From Drechslerella dactyloides (taxonomy: Eukaryota; Ascomycota; Orbiliomycetes; Orbiliales; Orbiliaceae), in NCBI GenBank assembly GCA_020064725.1, contig JAGTWJ010000017.1, positions 1,984,001-2,048,000 of the forward strand: a stretch of 64,000 bases of DNA, written 5' to 3'. The notes below the pieces were generated by a model. The model did not search any database. It was not told the origin of the DNA and saw only the letters and a list, made by a program, of their open reading frames with translations. Below are positions 20,779 to 34,222 of this stretch, piece by piece. Made by a program: the position numbers and the translations under genes. Position 1 is the first letter of the stretch, and the number at the start of each line of letters is the position of its first letter.

Positions 20779-23700
20779 TGTCGTGACGGGCTTCCCGACT
20801 TCCTTGGCCTTGTCTAAGTGATGGTCAAAATGAGATATGCGATTCAACCTGTGCTATGGCGTCTTCTGGTGATCCTTCCAGTCGCAGTACAAGTTTTTGA
20901 CAAATCCTCAACGTCGCAAGACGTAGCTCATCTGCGATATCTTAAGATGGTTGAATAATGGTGGGACGCTTGCTGGCGCCTTAAAAGGTCAAGCCAAGCA
21001 GGTAAAAAGGATAATACACTTGCGAAGGACCCGGCCAGCTGCAGCGGAGCTATTGGGACTGAACAGCCAGTGTGTCGACTCTTACGGATCCAGCGGAATT
21101 CCGCCCAGCTCCCTTCCAGAAAATCGCATGCGAGGTACTTTAGTCAATTGCATACCGCCAGAGTCTGTGCAACGTATTGCGAAGTCTCTGATGTCCCAGA
21201 ACCCTATCCCATAGTCGAGATCCGGTCCCGAAGTATTCAAGTCGTGTCGCACAGGCAGCTTCGGCACCTGCACAGTTATGTGCAACGCCAATACATCTGC
21301 CGAAAGCATATCAGTTCAGAACCCTTTATCTAGAATGTAAAGGGAATGAGATCGGCCGATTGCGATCAAGTTCGTTTGTCTAGATACTTGCACACGCTGT
21401 GTGGGTGCTACCGCCGAATTTGTCGGACGGCTGGAGAGTGTATCAGTCTTCTGAGCAGCTGGCGCTCGAGCGCTCGCTCTTCATCGGTCCAAATGTTCTG
21501 ACTGCCCCAGATTGCGAGAGACGTATGAGGGCCAGAATCAGGGAAAATGTCAGAGCCAGTGTATGTTCTGAAAATGGAACGATCAGGGCTTTTGATTGTC
21601 CGCCGCTGGTACGCTTATATGCCTCCCAGTGGCAATTGCTACGCTGTGTCACACAACGGGGGCCGTCATCAATTATCTGTGACATTTCATGGGGCAACAC
21701 ACTTGTCTCGCGGGCCAGAAGCACACACAATGTCGACATCTACACTCAGCGGATTCTTCCAAACTTCAACTTCGGAGTGTGTCCACATACAAGTACAGTG
21801 CCTTAGTAAAAGCAATTGCATTCAAATGCCGTTTTTGTGACAGAAACGAAATGCACGCAAAATGGTGACCTAAATCGATCATTTGTTTATAAATTTACAC
21901 ACATGCGCTTCAACTTTCGAACCAATCGTTTTATGCTGCACCATTAGTAGTTCCTCTATATATATATGAGTCGCTATTATATTGGGCATCCATTGATTGT
22001 ATAGATCATGTCCATACTTATACATGTATGCCCTTCACCACAATGACGCAATCGCGAATCCAACCTGGAGCTACTGAAATATTTGATAGTCTTGAGGCTA
22101 GACTTGCAGAATGATGGTAACCGGGCCCGGGCGTGCACAGAGATTCAGACGGGTACTCGAAGCAGTAGAAATCACAGGTACTAGTCAATTGTCTGAGACT
22201 TACGAAGTACATACGATCCAATTATTATGAAATGGTGGGCCAGAAACAATGAACGATCGGGTTTCAACACCACATGGGAGTAAAGTTGTTCGTTACCGTG
22301 CACGCATCTAAACAGTCCTCTTGTCATCTGCAAGGCACTGAGGGCGGCAATGAGTCTGACTTTCATCTGCACGACGCCCTGGCATGCTACTACCACGGCG
22401 CCTATTCACATTCGATGCAGTAGACGCAGCCTCCGGGTTCCAGAAGAAAAAAAGCCTAGATAAACGCCTTGCACGATCAAACAGACAGATGGGTATCGTA
22501 ATATGAGGCTGTGCCGTATATGCTGGGTTAGATTTCCTGATTCTCTCGGAATCAGATCCGATTCTAATAGACGCGTGTCCTTGCATATCGTGGGAGATTC
22601 GTCCCTGACGGACCCACCCGCCGGAATGTCTGGGATTCACTTTCGCCTGTTTCGTCGAACGCGGGACGAGCACGATGCACTGCAACGTTTGTGCGTGCGT
22701 AAATGGACGTTGGCATGTGGGCTGCTGCGCATGGTGCCGCTGTATATGCAGAAGAGCCTCTACTTAATCGACAGTTATTCCAAATCACGATCTAAATGAC
22801 GCTTACGTACTTCTGAATTAAAGCCCCTGCGCGCCGAGAATGGCGGTGCGAATCATGCCTCAAGTAGCTCTAACATCGTGTATCTTGATGTCAGCCGCGA
22901 CCAAGTATCCACATGCGTTTTATGTAGCCCGGACTCCCCGAAAAAACTTCTGAGACTTTCTGAATTCCACGTCTTCTTCATCCGCTTAATAATGCTGACT
23001 TGACTTCCATCTGAGAAAGAACGCAGGAATGGGTCTTGGTATCTCTTGGCAAATCGGCGTAGATGCGGCTGCAAATATGTATCCTCAAGACAAGACGATA
23101 TTCACATGTACATTCTGAAGACCATCCGCCACAAAAAGAGTAATGTCAGCCCTAGATCTATTCTTCAAATGGCCCGTGACACCGCATAGCCAGAACGATG
23201 GGACTTGGAAACGAGTACTGCTTATCTGATTCTGGTACCTGTTGGATGTTGTAGGCGCCCAGCACAAACAATACACCAAGGGGCATGCGCCTCCAAAGTG
23301 GCAAACATATGCGGTGCTAAAATAATACTGATCATTTCCTTCGTAATATCCAGACCTTGACCTTTGTTGAGCTTATCAATTCATTTGGAGCCTGTGAGCT
23401 TGGCGGATGCAGTGCAGCAGCCTTACTGCATGTTGACGCGAGGGGCTGTAGTCCAACGGTCTAAGGGCTGTCGCTTGGCTGTACTGGGCTGGTTCTATAG
23501 ACTGCGGATGCATGATATATCGTTCGTACGACTGTGTTCATTTCGTGTCTAAGTTCCGGCATTCTGCGAGCGTATAATCCCAAATTGTAGCTCGACTTTT
23601 GAGGGCCGCAGGCAGACGGGTCGGTCCTTCATGTTAAGCCCTCTTCTAAAAATGTCTCACGCATCCGATTTTGCTAATGGGTTTGCGAGCATAAAGCCCG

Positions 23701-26470
23701 ACCGGATTGAGTGAGCGCAGGTCGTCTATTCATGCAGGCACAGCCAGCCAGCCAAAGCGAGGAAGTGTACTGTACTTAGTACATATCGGCTAAGGCTCGC
23801 GGCAAAGTCCCCGGCACTTTTCTCCTGAGCTAGGCCAGGAATTGAAAGTCGGGGTTCATAGGGCTGCGTCGATGTGACGGCTCAATGCAGTCGGAAGTTA
23901 ACACTGTGCATGTAAGAGAGCTCGAATGTAGTGTAGATGTGTAGGTGGAATGATGTTGTGGCATGCATACGTTTCGAATTTCGTCGTCGATGCATCGTGG
24001 CGAGCTCCAGGCGACAAACGTGCAGGGAACATTTGCATGGGCTCGACGTGGTGCGAATCGGTCTCCCGGGGAGGTCTTCTATTCGCCGGCCAGAGCCACG
24101 ACATCATGGTCAACCACGACAAAGCTTAGCACTTCATGCTGCCCCAAGAATTCCAGAGCAGTGCCCTTCGGCCTTTTCCAGCGCTAATTATCTATAAATA
24201 TCGAAAGGTAAGGGCAACCTGCGTTCCACTCAGGGTATGTTACTTGGGGCTGACGGGCATCTACGATGGTGCCACCACTCTGTGGGGACTCGTGATCGGT
24301 GATGCGGGCGCCTCGCTTCATGTCTCCCCTCTTAGACTAGTCTCGCAGCTGCTGCATGTCTCCAGCCGTTCTCCACTTCTTCTAGAAGGATGATGGAAAG
24401 CAGCTTTCCCACAAGGAACCCCGCCAGTTTCCGGCCGCTTGAAGGCCGATTCGACATTCTTTGAACAAACTTTCCAGAGAGCTCTCTCACGGCAGCATAC
24501 ATCCCAGTCTCAATGGCTGGCCGTGCAATAACACCGCAGTTATCAAGATCCCATTCCAACGTTGTGGTTCTTTGGTTATCCGTAGGTATTGTCTCACTGG
24601 CACTCGGGAAACCCGAGGGGTATACAGCCTTACCGCTAAGGCCTGCTCCCAGCTGCCTCATCCACTGAGGCGGTAAATTGGCCTCGTTTACAGCGCAGTT
24701 TCAAAGTCGCTTGAAGCCCTCTTCGCTTGACGGCCGTTTTGGCCTGGCATTCCAAATAGCTGTTGGCCAGCACGCGCAACTGCTCTGGGGCGCGATCGTT
24801 CAAAGCCCTCTAGTTGGTTTCGCCAGGTCGCCTAAACTTTCTCCGTCCTGGATATCCGCGGAAGGGTTGGCATCACGGTTACAGTTCCCTTTCAAACAGT
24901 AGATGCAGAAGTGCGAATGTTCGTGTAGGGAGAAAATTTCGAGACTGGGCGCACCCTTGCCAAATGGTTTGCTCTCTGGGGATGCAAGACCCATGCTGTG
25001 TCGTACCTGTACATTTTTAGAACGGGAGAAGTTGTCTTGCTTTTTTCGAAGATTCTTTGTGTATTCCGAAGAGAGTTAGGTTTTGTGGATCCCTTGAAGA
25101 CTAATCAGGCCAGCGGGATGAATTAGGGTCGACCCACAGGGAACGGATAATTCACAAGAACGCAAAATGCAGAGGTCATAGACGGTGGGAGATGCACCGG
25201 CGCAGATAGCCGGCGCATACAGATGTCACCTCGAAACGACGGCTGAGCAGGGCAGCGGGTAACTGGAAGCACCATGGCAAGAACAGCCAACCAAGCATGC
25301 CTAAGTGGTCAGATGAAAGGAGTCAGGGAAGCGAGTTCGAAGCCTGGTCGGCTCATACGGCTGGAAGAGACTGTGAATGCCAGCCTGTGGTTTTGCAGTG
25401 TAACATCCTTACCGATTCACACAAAGACTGGCCGACGGCCGAACTCGAATCCGCGACGCTGCAACAGCCTTTAGCTTGCGAGCTTGGACGGAAGAACTAC
25501 TTGAATGTACAAGTACAGAATACGACCACGCCACAGCCCGCGATAACGGAGGGCGACGCTAAAGCAAGCCCTCTCGCGCCAAGACACGTCCCAAAATCGC
25601 CGTCCACTGCTCCATTTAACCAACGTCGCTAGGCAGCGGCGCCGACGTTCTCCACGCCCAAAAAGCAATTCATCGATCCAGGAGGTGACAAATGCATAAG
25701 AATAGTGGGAAAAAGCAAACGCGACGATAGAATGAACTGGCAGCTGCACCAGCAGAGTAGCAGCTCTCATTCGACATCGTACTGCGGTGACGATGATTAC
25801 TGTCTGAGTTAGACCTCGACGCTTGGCGGGCTACCACCAACCAAGCACGCCAATCCAGCTGCATGTGTGTCCATGCACGGTACGCACGACCTGATGTAAT
25901 GTACCTATAAGCCAGCAACTATCGTACATACATCCTCGCATTCAACACCGCCCGCATGGATTAAATTCGTGAGCGCGCAGTACGTACGGTTGCATCTTAG
26001 ACAGCTCGGGCGCAGAATAACCCCCCATTTCTCCAACATGCATGTGGGCGGGCTGGAGCTCTGACCTCTATCCCTGGCCGGACGAGTTGGCGATGATATA
26101 TTTCACCCTCGCGACCCCTCGACCCAACTCTTCAGTTTTCGCATTCATTATCCTTTTGATGATATCACGGTTCTAGCTGTACCCTCACTCCCCAATTTCG
26201 TTACTTTACCAAACCTCAATCTGAGACCAGTCAATCACTGAGAAATATACTTCCTTCTACCCACCTCTCCCTCTTCTCACGCTCGCTCATTTGTATTAAA
26301 ACTTCACAAACAATAGTAAGTTCTCAACTCCCCTTCTTTCACATATCGAAACCTATACCAGGACAATTCGTCTTCTGACTTTGGTAGACCCCTCGCCAAA
26401 CCCTCTTTTCGCTAGTGCATTTGCCGGCCCACCCCCAGTCTTTTAACTTGCAGCCCTTCCAGGATCCCAA
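20779..26470. other. 5.7-kb gene-poor interval
   Basis: No frame in this interval shows a family motif, plausible codon pattern or splice chain. Frames of 60-125 codons overlap on all phases. GC content is not obviously skewed, so there is no sign of an AT-rich mutated repeat. The last 350 bases are pyrimidine-rich and form the leader of the zinc-cluster regulator gene. The rest is probably regulatory or decayed sequence. Two tRNA-like patches (near 23445 and 25295) do not fold properly. Confidence 0.5.
26316..26387 (+). other. probable 5'UTR intron of the zinc-cluster regulator gene
   Basis: GTAAGT at 26316 pairs with a CTGAC branch sequence and GGTAG acceptor ending at 26387, giving a 72-nt intron in the leader before the ATG at 26471. 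The flanks are pyrimidine-rich, as expected for a fungal leader. Confidence 0.5.
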
Positions 26471-29194
26471 ATGGCGGTGGCCCTGTTGCAGCCGCACCTA
26501 TTCAGGCAAACCGAAATGACTTCCTCGCTATTCCAACCTTCTCCTTCATTCCCTTCAAACACCCAAAGCTCGCCGATGCCACCCGCCAGAACAAAATCGA
26601 AGTCGCAAACAGGTACGTCGGCGGCGACAGCACCTAGCCAATCCGCAGGCGGCCCAAATGCTGCCGGAATCATAAAACCGAAGCAGAGCAAAAGTCGTAA
26701 TGGTACGTTTACTCTTTACTCCCTTTCTCATGTGCTTGATGCACAGATGCACAGATGCACGTTGCAGCTGCTGCCTGGCGCCAATGCTCGCCCAAAGCCG
26801 GGTCCAGGCCAAACCAAGTTAGCTTGGAGCTCTTCAGAATGCAACAGTCACAACACAGACCAGCTGCCCAAGAAGCAACCACTAACAGAATTCGTTTGTA
26901 GGCTGCGTCACCTGCAAGGCGAAAAGACTAAAGTGCGACGAGACGAAGCCGACTTGTCTGCAGTGTAAGGCCACTTGAAAGCCCCAAAATGACATTATAG
27001 TAGCATATGTCAAGACGTTTGTACTAACGATTGTTCACACTCTCAGGTGAGAAGCGTGGTGTCCCATGTGGCGGTTACAAGAAGGACTTCAAATGGAGAG
27101 CATTCGAGGAGTCGGATCTCAGCGGAAAAGGGTCAAAACCGCGCCCAAAGCGTATGTTATACCATTGGAGAAAGCATACATTGCATTACCTGACGCAAAT
27201 ATGTCCAATTAGCACTTTCTAGCCTTCCCACCAAGTCGAAACGAGGACCATCGCCAGGGGCTTCTAGCCCATCATTGTCAGAAGCATCTCTAGGATCCGT
27301 CCACTCGCCAATGCAGTCCCCTCTCCCATTAACACCACTCGATACCCAATTTGATTCCCCCCATACCCCTCCACTTCACCACCTTTACGCTCCTAATATT
27401 TACCCACTCGGCTCGCTTGATGACTCCTACATCTCGAACCCGGCATTTACTGCCGCCGAGGTCCCTCGCTCGCATCCAGCCTACATGGATGAAGAGCGCA
27501 GATCATCGATATCACCAAGACTGGAAGACCTATTAATTCCTGGAAGCGCGCTCAACAGACCGATTCCTCTCCCTGACTATGTTGACTACCCTCAAAATGG
27601 CATCTACCAGCCGACCACGATGGACATGGGAATGGCCATGCCAGCCGATGACGAACAGATTGAGGAGATTCCAAGAACCCTTCTGGAGGATGCATGGGCG
27701 GTCTCAAATGCAGATGGCTCTTCGAATCCCAACAACTACCAGAGCCTGACGGACATCTTCCGAAGACCCTGTGTAGATATCAACAGCCCCGAGATGCTTA
27801 TTCTGCATTTCGATAAACAAACCTGTGGCATCATGTCCATTAAAGATGGCCCGACGGAGAACCCCTGGCGGACATTAATTTGGCCGTTGGCAACCCAGAT
27901 TCCAGCCCTCCGCCACGCCATCTACTCCATGACTGCGTTTCATATGGCCCATAGCCGGCCTGAAATGAGAATGGAGGGGATGGAACACATGAAAAACAGC
28001 ATTCGACATCTCGCCGCCGGGCTGAACAGCGGAGACATCCTCCCAGAAGCTGCGTTGGCGACAACTCTTGCCCTTGCCTTCGCTGAAGAGTGGGACAGGC
28101 ACATCACCACTGGCATTGAACACCTGCGAGGAGCCAAAGTCCTTGTCAGCCAGGCGTTGATCAGGTATCAGAATTATCCTGCCAACAGCGTTGAAATGCG
28201 CCGGCTCCGGTTTCTTTACAACGTCTGGGTTTATATCGATGTTCTTGCTCGCCTTACCTCCAACAGCGATGATGAGTCGCACGCATTCGAATCTATTTCA
28301 CCACTTCTCACTGCTCCCATGATGATGTCTTCCGAGGTTGACCCACTGATGGGATGCGCTACCACCTTGTTCCCATTGATCGGGAGGTGCGCCTCCCTAG
28401 CGAAACGCGTGAGGAAGAGTAAAAAGAACAGCGTCACCATCATCTCAACTGCCTTGGAGCTCAAGACTGCGATCGAGAGTTGGCAGCCAGATACCATCTA
28501 CGAGCCGATCGAGGACCAAACCTCTAATATCGATCACTGCATCCAAACTGCCGAGGCATACAGATGGGCTACTCTCTTGTATCTTCACCAGACCGTTCCA
28601 GAGATCCCATCTCCATCTTCACATGAACTCGCCGAGAAGGTCATGTGCACGATTGCATCGATCCCCACGACCTCTCGCACCTGCATTGTGCACGCCTTCC
28701 CTCTTCTCGCCGCGGGCTGCGAGGCCGTCGGTCAGGAAGAGCGCGAGTGGATTGAGAAACGCTGGGTGGATCTCATGCAACGGCTCTGGATCGGTAATAT
28801 CGACCGTGCCTGGGACATTGTCCAGGAGATTTGGACTCGTCGGGATAACTACATGAACGAGAAACAGGGGCTTTCGATGATGAACGAGATTGAATACAAC
28901 ATGAGTTCGCAATACTCCTCTAACGGCAGCACGCCAGCGGCCTCCGGAATTGAGGACTCCACTATGTACCTCGACTTCCAGAAGTTGAACGAGGAACTCC
29001 ACGGGTCACCGAACCATAGTGATATGGTATGGGGTGGCAGTGTCGCAGGTGATATGCGGAGATCCAGTCCCACTCCTGGATCCAGGATCAAGGGTCTTGA
29101 AATGGACGAGTGGGACTACGAGACCTCGATTCGAGGACGGCTTTCATGGGTCGGGCTGTGTGCTGAATGGCAATGGGAAATTCTCATTGGATAG
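26471..29194 (+). CDS. Zn2Cys6 transcription factor with fungal-specific regulatory domain (793 aa, 4 exons)
   Basis: Exons are 26471-26702, 26902-26964, 27047-27151 and 27213-29194, in phase. The binuclear zinc cluster spans three exons: Cys79, 82, 89, 96, 99 and 106 in CVTCKAKRLKCDETKPTC, then LQC and EKRGVPC, giving C-x2-C-x6-C-x6-C-x2-C-x6-C. It is followed by GGYKKDFKWR and a basic linker (SGKGSKPRPK). Residues 1-75 and 140-330 are Pro/Ser-rich and disordered. From about residue 340 a helical fungal-specific domain runs to the C-terminus (LRHAIYSMTAFHMAHS, ALATTLALAFAEEWD). A nuclear regulator; target genes unknown. The large empty upstream interval and 5'UTR intron suggest complex control. 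The extreme C-terminus could differ if a late intron exists. Confidence 0.9.
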
Positions 29195-30029
29195 ATTTAG
29201 TATTACGTTTATTGTGTTTCTCCCTTGCTTTTGTCTGGATAACGGTGTTTTGATGGCGCATCAGGAGTTATCGTGGAGTCTTTTTGTTTGATTCAGCCGT
29301 CGTGTACATATACGAGCGATATTGTATATATAGTATTGGTGTCGTATTGGGATCTAGCGGGTGGCGTTTGCGCTTCATAACATTGTATATCATCGTTTCT
29401 TCTACAAAAAATTTTCAATATATAGCAGACCACTACAAAGCAAATCCTAGAGATAAAAATACTTTTAGTCCCAAGCGCTAGCGCGAAAACATCTTTACTA
29501 CGACAGTCAACTACAGGCTACATCCAAAGCTTTGTCACGGGACATTGCATGCTGGCTAGTACATGACTCTGATTTCAAATAGCCCCCTGCGCCGTGGCGC
29601 TATCTTAGTATCATCTGGATACACCAAGGGCCTGCGCCGCATGCATCTCGGCGCAACCCTTGCACATATTTCTAGGGGTATCATCCGGGGCACCGATAAA
29701 GCAATTGTGACAGGTATCTCAAAAAAGCTCGCAGGGTAGTATGCAGCGGTTGAAGGTGTCTATCTGGCTACAAGGAATATCAGATTTGTGAGGCATAGCG
29801 TGGAAACCCTCGATTGTAAAAGCTTGACCCAGAAGAAAGGAAAAGGAAAACGGAACAATCCCACAAGTCGTTCAGAGTATACTATAACGCCTCATGCCAT
29901 AACGCGCGAAGTAACATAAGAAATCCGGAGGGGCAGTGCTGGTAGAAAGGGAGGCCCTAGAGTGGTCACGTAGAGTCTCCTGCCGAACTGACAAGAGGTA
30001 TCAGATTTCGCACTGATGGGCGTTATCCT
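29195..30029. other. convergent intergenic region
   Basis: The 3' regions of the regulator gene (+) and the glutamine-synthetase-like gene (-), 835 bases. AT-rich with TATATA runs near 29320-29400. No gene seen. Confidence 0.55.
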
Positions 30030-31863
30030 TCATACTGTTTCCATGTAACGTCTCGTCTCCCTAAAAGATAACGCAGAAATTATTTATTAGCATTCACCAC
30101 TCCCTTGTTATATGTTTCCAGACATTTGGGTGTAGCTGCGACGTTGCCCACAGGGTAACCAGCAGGCAGGAGAATACGTTAATCACGGAGATCAAGCAGA
30201 ACAAGACTTACCAATCAGTGACGGCTTCCTCCCACTGCCGGCATTCGTGCTCTCTCGTTCCTCCAAAATGCTCGACAAATGCGTCACCAAGGACTTCTCG
30301 AGCGATACTGTCTTTCTCCATGAACTTAGCAGTCGCAGCCTGAAGCGATTTCGCCAGCCTCTCGCCCCCGGCAGCCTCCGTTTTCCCCAATGGCGGTACT
30401 GTAAGCTGAAGTTTCTTCTCAATCCCACGGTAGCCACACGCCAGGATAGCAGCTAGTGCATAATGGGGATTGCAATCGGCTCCAGGGACGCGGACTTCCA
30501 GTCTCGTTGCTTTGGCCGATGCGGTGGGTGGAGTGATCAAACGGATGGAGGCGGCGCGGTGCTCTAGTCCCCAGGACACTGTGACTGGTGCCCAGAAGTT
30601 CTCGACGAGCCGCTTGTATGAGTTTATGGTAGGAGCAACCAGCGGCATAATGTATGGCAAACCCTCGAGAACGCCAGCAAGAAACTGTCGGCCTAGGTCC
30701 GAGAGATATGCGACGTCCGGGTATGGAGCATCGAGATCCTTCTCATCACGGGCGAATAGATTTTTTCCGGACTTATCCACAATGGATACATGGAGATGAC
30801 CAGAGTTGCCGGGTAGACCCTGCTTTGGCTTTGCCATGAAACAAGGTGTGATGCCATTCTTTGCACCAAGAGCCTTTACAGTGAGCTTAAACAAAGACGC
30901 CCTATCCGCCATCTCTGCAACATCAGTGAAGGCCAGCGCAGCCTCATAGACACCCGGTCCGGATTCGGTATGCCATCCCTCCAAGGGAACCCGAAATGCC
31001 TTGCAAGTATCGTAGACTCCATAGTAGTAATCTTGGAAAAGAACCGGTCGTGTTAACGAATAGCCAAACATACCCGGTGTGATCGATGGTAATGCTTCAG
31101 GCTTATGAGCACGAATATCCTCTGGTGAAGCTGAGAATTGGTAGAATTCATATTCCGCTGAGTAGGGGAGTTTGACGTTAGTCCCCGGGTTATAAATTGG
31201 GGGGAAGCCTTTAAGTGAACTCACCTCCAGCCATAGCACCCATACCGTCCTTCTCAAACTTCGACAGGGCATTTTTAAGCAAGCCTCTAGGACACGGTGC
31301 GATTGGCTCATCCGTATCTGGGTCGTAGAAGCTGACCTGATTGATTATTAGTTGCGGCCAATTACAGCGAAACTCATACAGACATACATACCAGAAAGAA
31401 GGGTACGTTGTTCTCCCAAGGAATCCTTCGGAACGAATTCAAATCAACCTTGGCAATTATATCATGATAGCCATTCTCTTTGTTCGAGATTGAAAGCTCC
31501 TTGAAGTATGTCTTTTTGATAATATATTAGCCTTGCTTTATATAAACACGGTTAGATGAATTTTCACAATGAGCCCCATACCTGATCATGCATATCCCAG
31601 CCGAATACTACAGAGCAGAACCCAAACCCGCTGTTCACGATGCTCTTGAACTTGTCCAGCGAGATCATTTTCCCACGCAAGATCCCATCGACATCGAGAC
31701 CCGCCAGCTTGACCTTGTCGTCCCCATGCTCTTCCAGAGTCTTGATTACCGACTCTGCCGTATGGTTCTCCGGTGCGGCCATGTTTCGATCCGAACTTGT
31801 CAACTGCGGCGCAGCTGAGAAAAGTCGAAAAAGTTTACTTTTCCGTCGAGTAGTGTTGCTCAT
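30030..31863 (-). CDS. glutamine synthetase family protein, type I-like (496 aa, 5 exons)
   Basis: Exons are 31863-31582, 31511-31392, 31336-31225, 31157-30212 and 30060-30030, in phase; the last exon encodes only the final ten residues (ending RRYMETV). The N-terminal beta-grasp part contains KLAGLDVDGILRGKMI. The catalytic domain has AEYEFYQF, HTESGPGVYEAAL, NSGHLHVSI, SYKRLVENFWAPVTVSWG, HRAASIRL and TRLEVRVPGADCNPHYALAA, matching the bacterial-type (GSI-like) fold rather than the eukaryotic GSII enzyme. Similar domains form the C-terminal half of fungal FluG and stand-alone gamma-glutamyl ligases. The acceptor amine is unknown. A basic 27-residue N-terminal extension precedes a second ATG (31782), so two starts are possible. 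Ordinary nitrogen assimilation is less likely than a specialised ligase role. Confidence 0.88.
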
Positions 31864-34222
31864 GCAGCGAGCGAAAAAACGTCGAAGCGCGCTACCGCGA
31901 AAGATGCGATATTGATGAACAAAAATAACTCAAGGACCAGATCAAAACCGACAACTGTATGCTAGCACGCTGGTACACCTCTATCTAGTGCTGGCGGTCG
32001 AGGTCGAGACGACGTGACGTCCGCGAGAGAGCGATGCTGCGTTGGGTGGGGCTCTAGGTCTGTTACTAACTCGCGTTCGGATGCAAATGCGATATTGAGG
32101 TTTAAGGCGTCGGTCGACGTTGAACTATAAACTTTTTTTTGCTGGCAGGCTGGCGAAAAAGCTTAAGAGGCGAAGGGACTATTTGGATGCTCGGCGACGG
32201 CGGCTTTGTATTTATGCAGGGCCGTTTGAAGCATTTGCTCGGATCAGATATGGTATCAGTTGGAGATTCGTACCTTCGAGGTAGGTCCGAAACTTGATAG
32301 TATCGCTCTTAAGTACCTCACTATCTTAGAAACGTCTAGTGCCGGGGATGGTTGCACCTTCCGGGTAGAAGAGCAGGCGACGGCGTAGAAAATATCCCGG
32401 TTCTGTCGCCCCAGACCGAGTTCATGTTCACAAACGGCTTCTATCCCGACAGCATCGACAGAACTACATGATAGGATCGATATTTCTGAGAAACGAGCAC
32501 GAGACAGTGCCAAAGTAATATCATGGTATTGCTGCGAGCTGCCCCATGGCGCAGGTTCGCATGCATGGCGTACCGGCCAACGGGGAGCACTTCTTGGACG
32601 CCTGCCCACTCAGGACAGCAGCTGCCCGCTGGCTGCATGATGCAACGCCGGCCACCAGGACAGACTGCATGATCCACGAGCTTGACTTCGAAGCGGCCGC
32701 TGCTGTCATTGTTGCAGCATGCATTTCGCAGGCCCTTGATTAATTAAATACAGTTTGATAACGTTAGGGCACATCGAATGGGCCCACCTTCATAGTTTTC
32801 GTCTCCACTCCGATGCATAGTGAAGAGACTGACACCCGGATATCTCCCTTGGCTTCATGCCGGTGGATCGATTTCGTGGATCTCGGCCTTAGAGGCGTCT
32901 TTCTCGAAGCACTAAACGGCGAAAAATGGGGGAACTCCTTCTGAAGAATGTTGGGGGGGGACAGCCCTCAGGCAACACTAGCTCGTGAATTCGCTTGGGC
33001 TCCCTCATGCATGCGAGCAGACTAGATGGCACCAAGCCTAAAAGTTCCCGTCGCTTGCCCACAGTCGAGTCCTCCGTCTGACCCAAGCGCAGGAGAGATA
33101 GTTGACTATCTCGCGAGGGCTGGTTAGCTGGCGCCGGTGTGACCAATAAGTCCAAGGTGCATAATGCTGTGCTTCGCGAGATGCAGACTTCTATCCTGTG
33201 AAGCATATATGAATGGGTGGACGATCATGTCGGCTGGAGTCGTACAGGGTAAGTGGCAGCTGCAAAGCACCTTATTCCCTCAGCATTTCGGTCCTTTAGA
33301 AGGTTTTGGTTGCAAATCAGTATGTCATTATGACTGTAACCCGAGTCCGTCCTGATAAGCGATACAGACGGGTCTCCAGGAGCACGCATAGGGAAGTATG
33401 TACTATGTACGTACGTTTCGTCGTGCGACCTGATATGCATGCACGTCTCGAGAGATCGTAGGTATTGGGCTACCTCAGCTTCGAAGGGAGCTCTGACCTA
33501 GACTGCATTCCATTCCACTCCGTTCCGTGCACTCCCATGCATGTGTCTTCTGTACGAGGTCTCGCAGGTCAGCTGCAATTAAGGCTGATATCTGCGGTTC
33601 GTCGGCCACCCAGCCCTGGCACAGCCGGCGTGCTGTCCGGATGGCTGGCTCGTTCGCCACTGCAGGGTGATTCGCACTTGGTCCGGCGTCGGGCTTCGTC
33701 AGCGCCCTATCGCAGGTTATCGGACGAATTGGAAAGTGGAGCTTGAGATTAAGCCTGGTCCGCCGCTCGTTAGTGCTGCTTGTGGGGACAGGAACGCATT
33801 CCCCGAGTCCAATCGCGGCTGTCAGTCCACGTAAAAGATATTTAAGCACGCGCACCCTTGGAGCTTGATAGCTCCGGAGTCCAGGCTTTCGCCTCTCCGC
33901 CGTCCAGCGACGGGGGATCTGCCGCTCCAGAATTTAATTGCCCGCGAGGCCGACCGCCGGAGAGGGATTCGTGTTTCGATCGAGACTCGGAAGGGGATGG
34001 TCGTTGTCCGTGCTACGTGAAAGAGCTCTTGGTCCGATTCGACCTTTGTTTCCGAGCCCTTAAACTTTGCGGCCAGACCTCGAATTCTCTGCGCTCCGGA
34101 ACTTAAAAGGAAACCCTCCTTCTTCCTCTTCTCAATATAATATATCCCGATAGATTCATTTCACGTCATATTCTCAATCTCGCAGGAACACAAACAAAAC
34201 TCAGGACCCCCATCGATTCAAC
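31864..34222. other. 2.4-kb divergent intergenic region
   Basis: Upstream region of the glutamine-synthetase-like gene (-) and the dehydrogenase gene (+). No frame shows a motif. Near the rightward gene there are CGG/CCG-containing elements, including the palindrome CTCCGGAG near 33871 and CTCCGGAA near 34094, which could be Zn2Cys6 sites (inference). Confidence 0.5.

Noticed and set aside
23438..23510. tRNA-like sequence (GTAGTCCAACGG followed by GGTTCTATAG)
   Set aside because: The A-box-like part is suggestive, but the T-arm lacks GGTTCRANTCC and no acceptor stem pairs.
24603..24617. Perfect short hairpin CTCGGG-AAA-CCCGAG
   Set aside because: Only a 6-bp stem with no flanking gene or T run; expected by chance in 64 kb.
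25285..25365. tRNA-like sequence (CCTAAGTGGTCAG ... GAGTTCGAAGCC)
   Set aside because: D-loop and T-loop-like words occur, but anticodon and acceptor stems do not pair.
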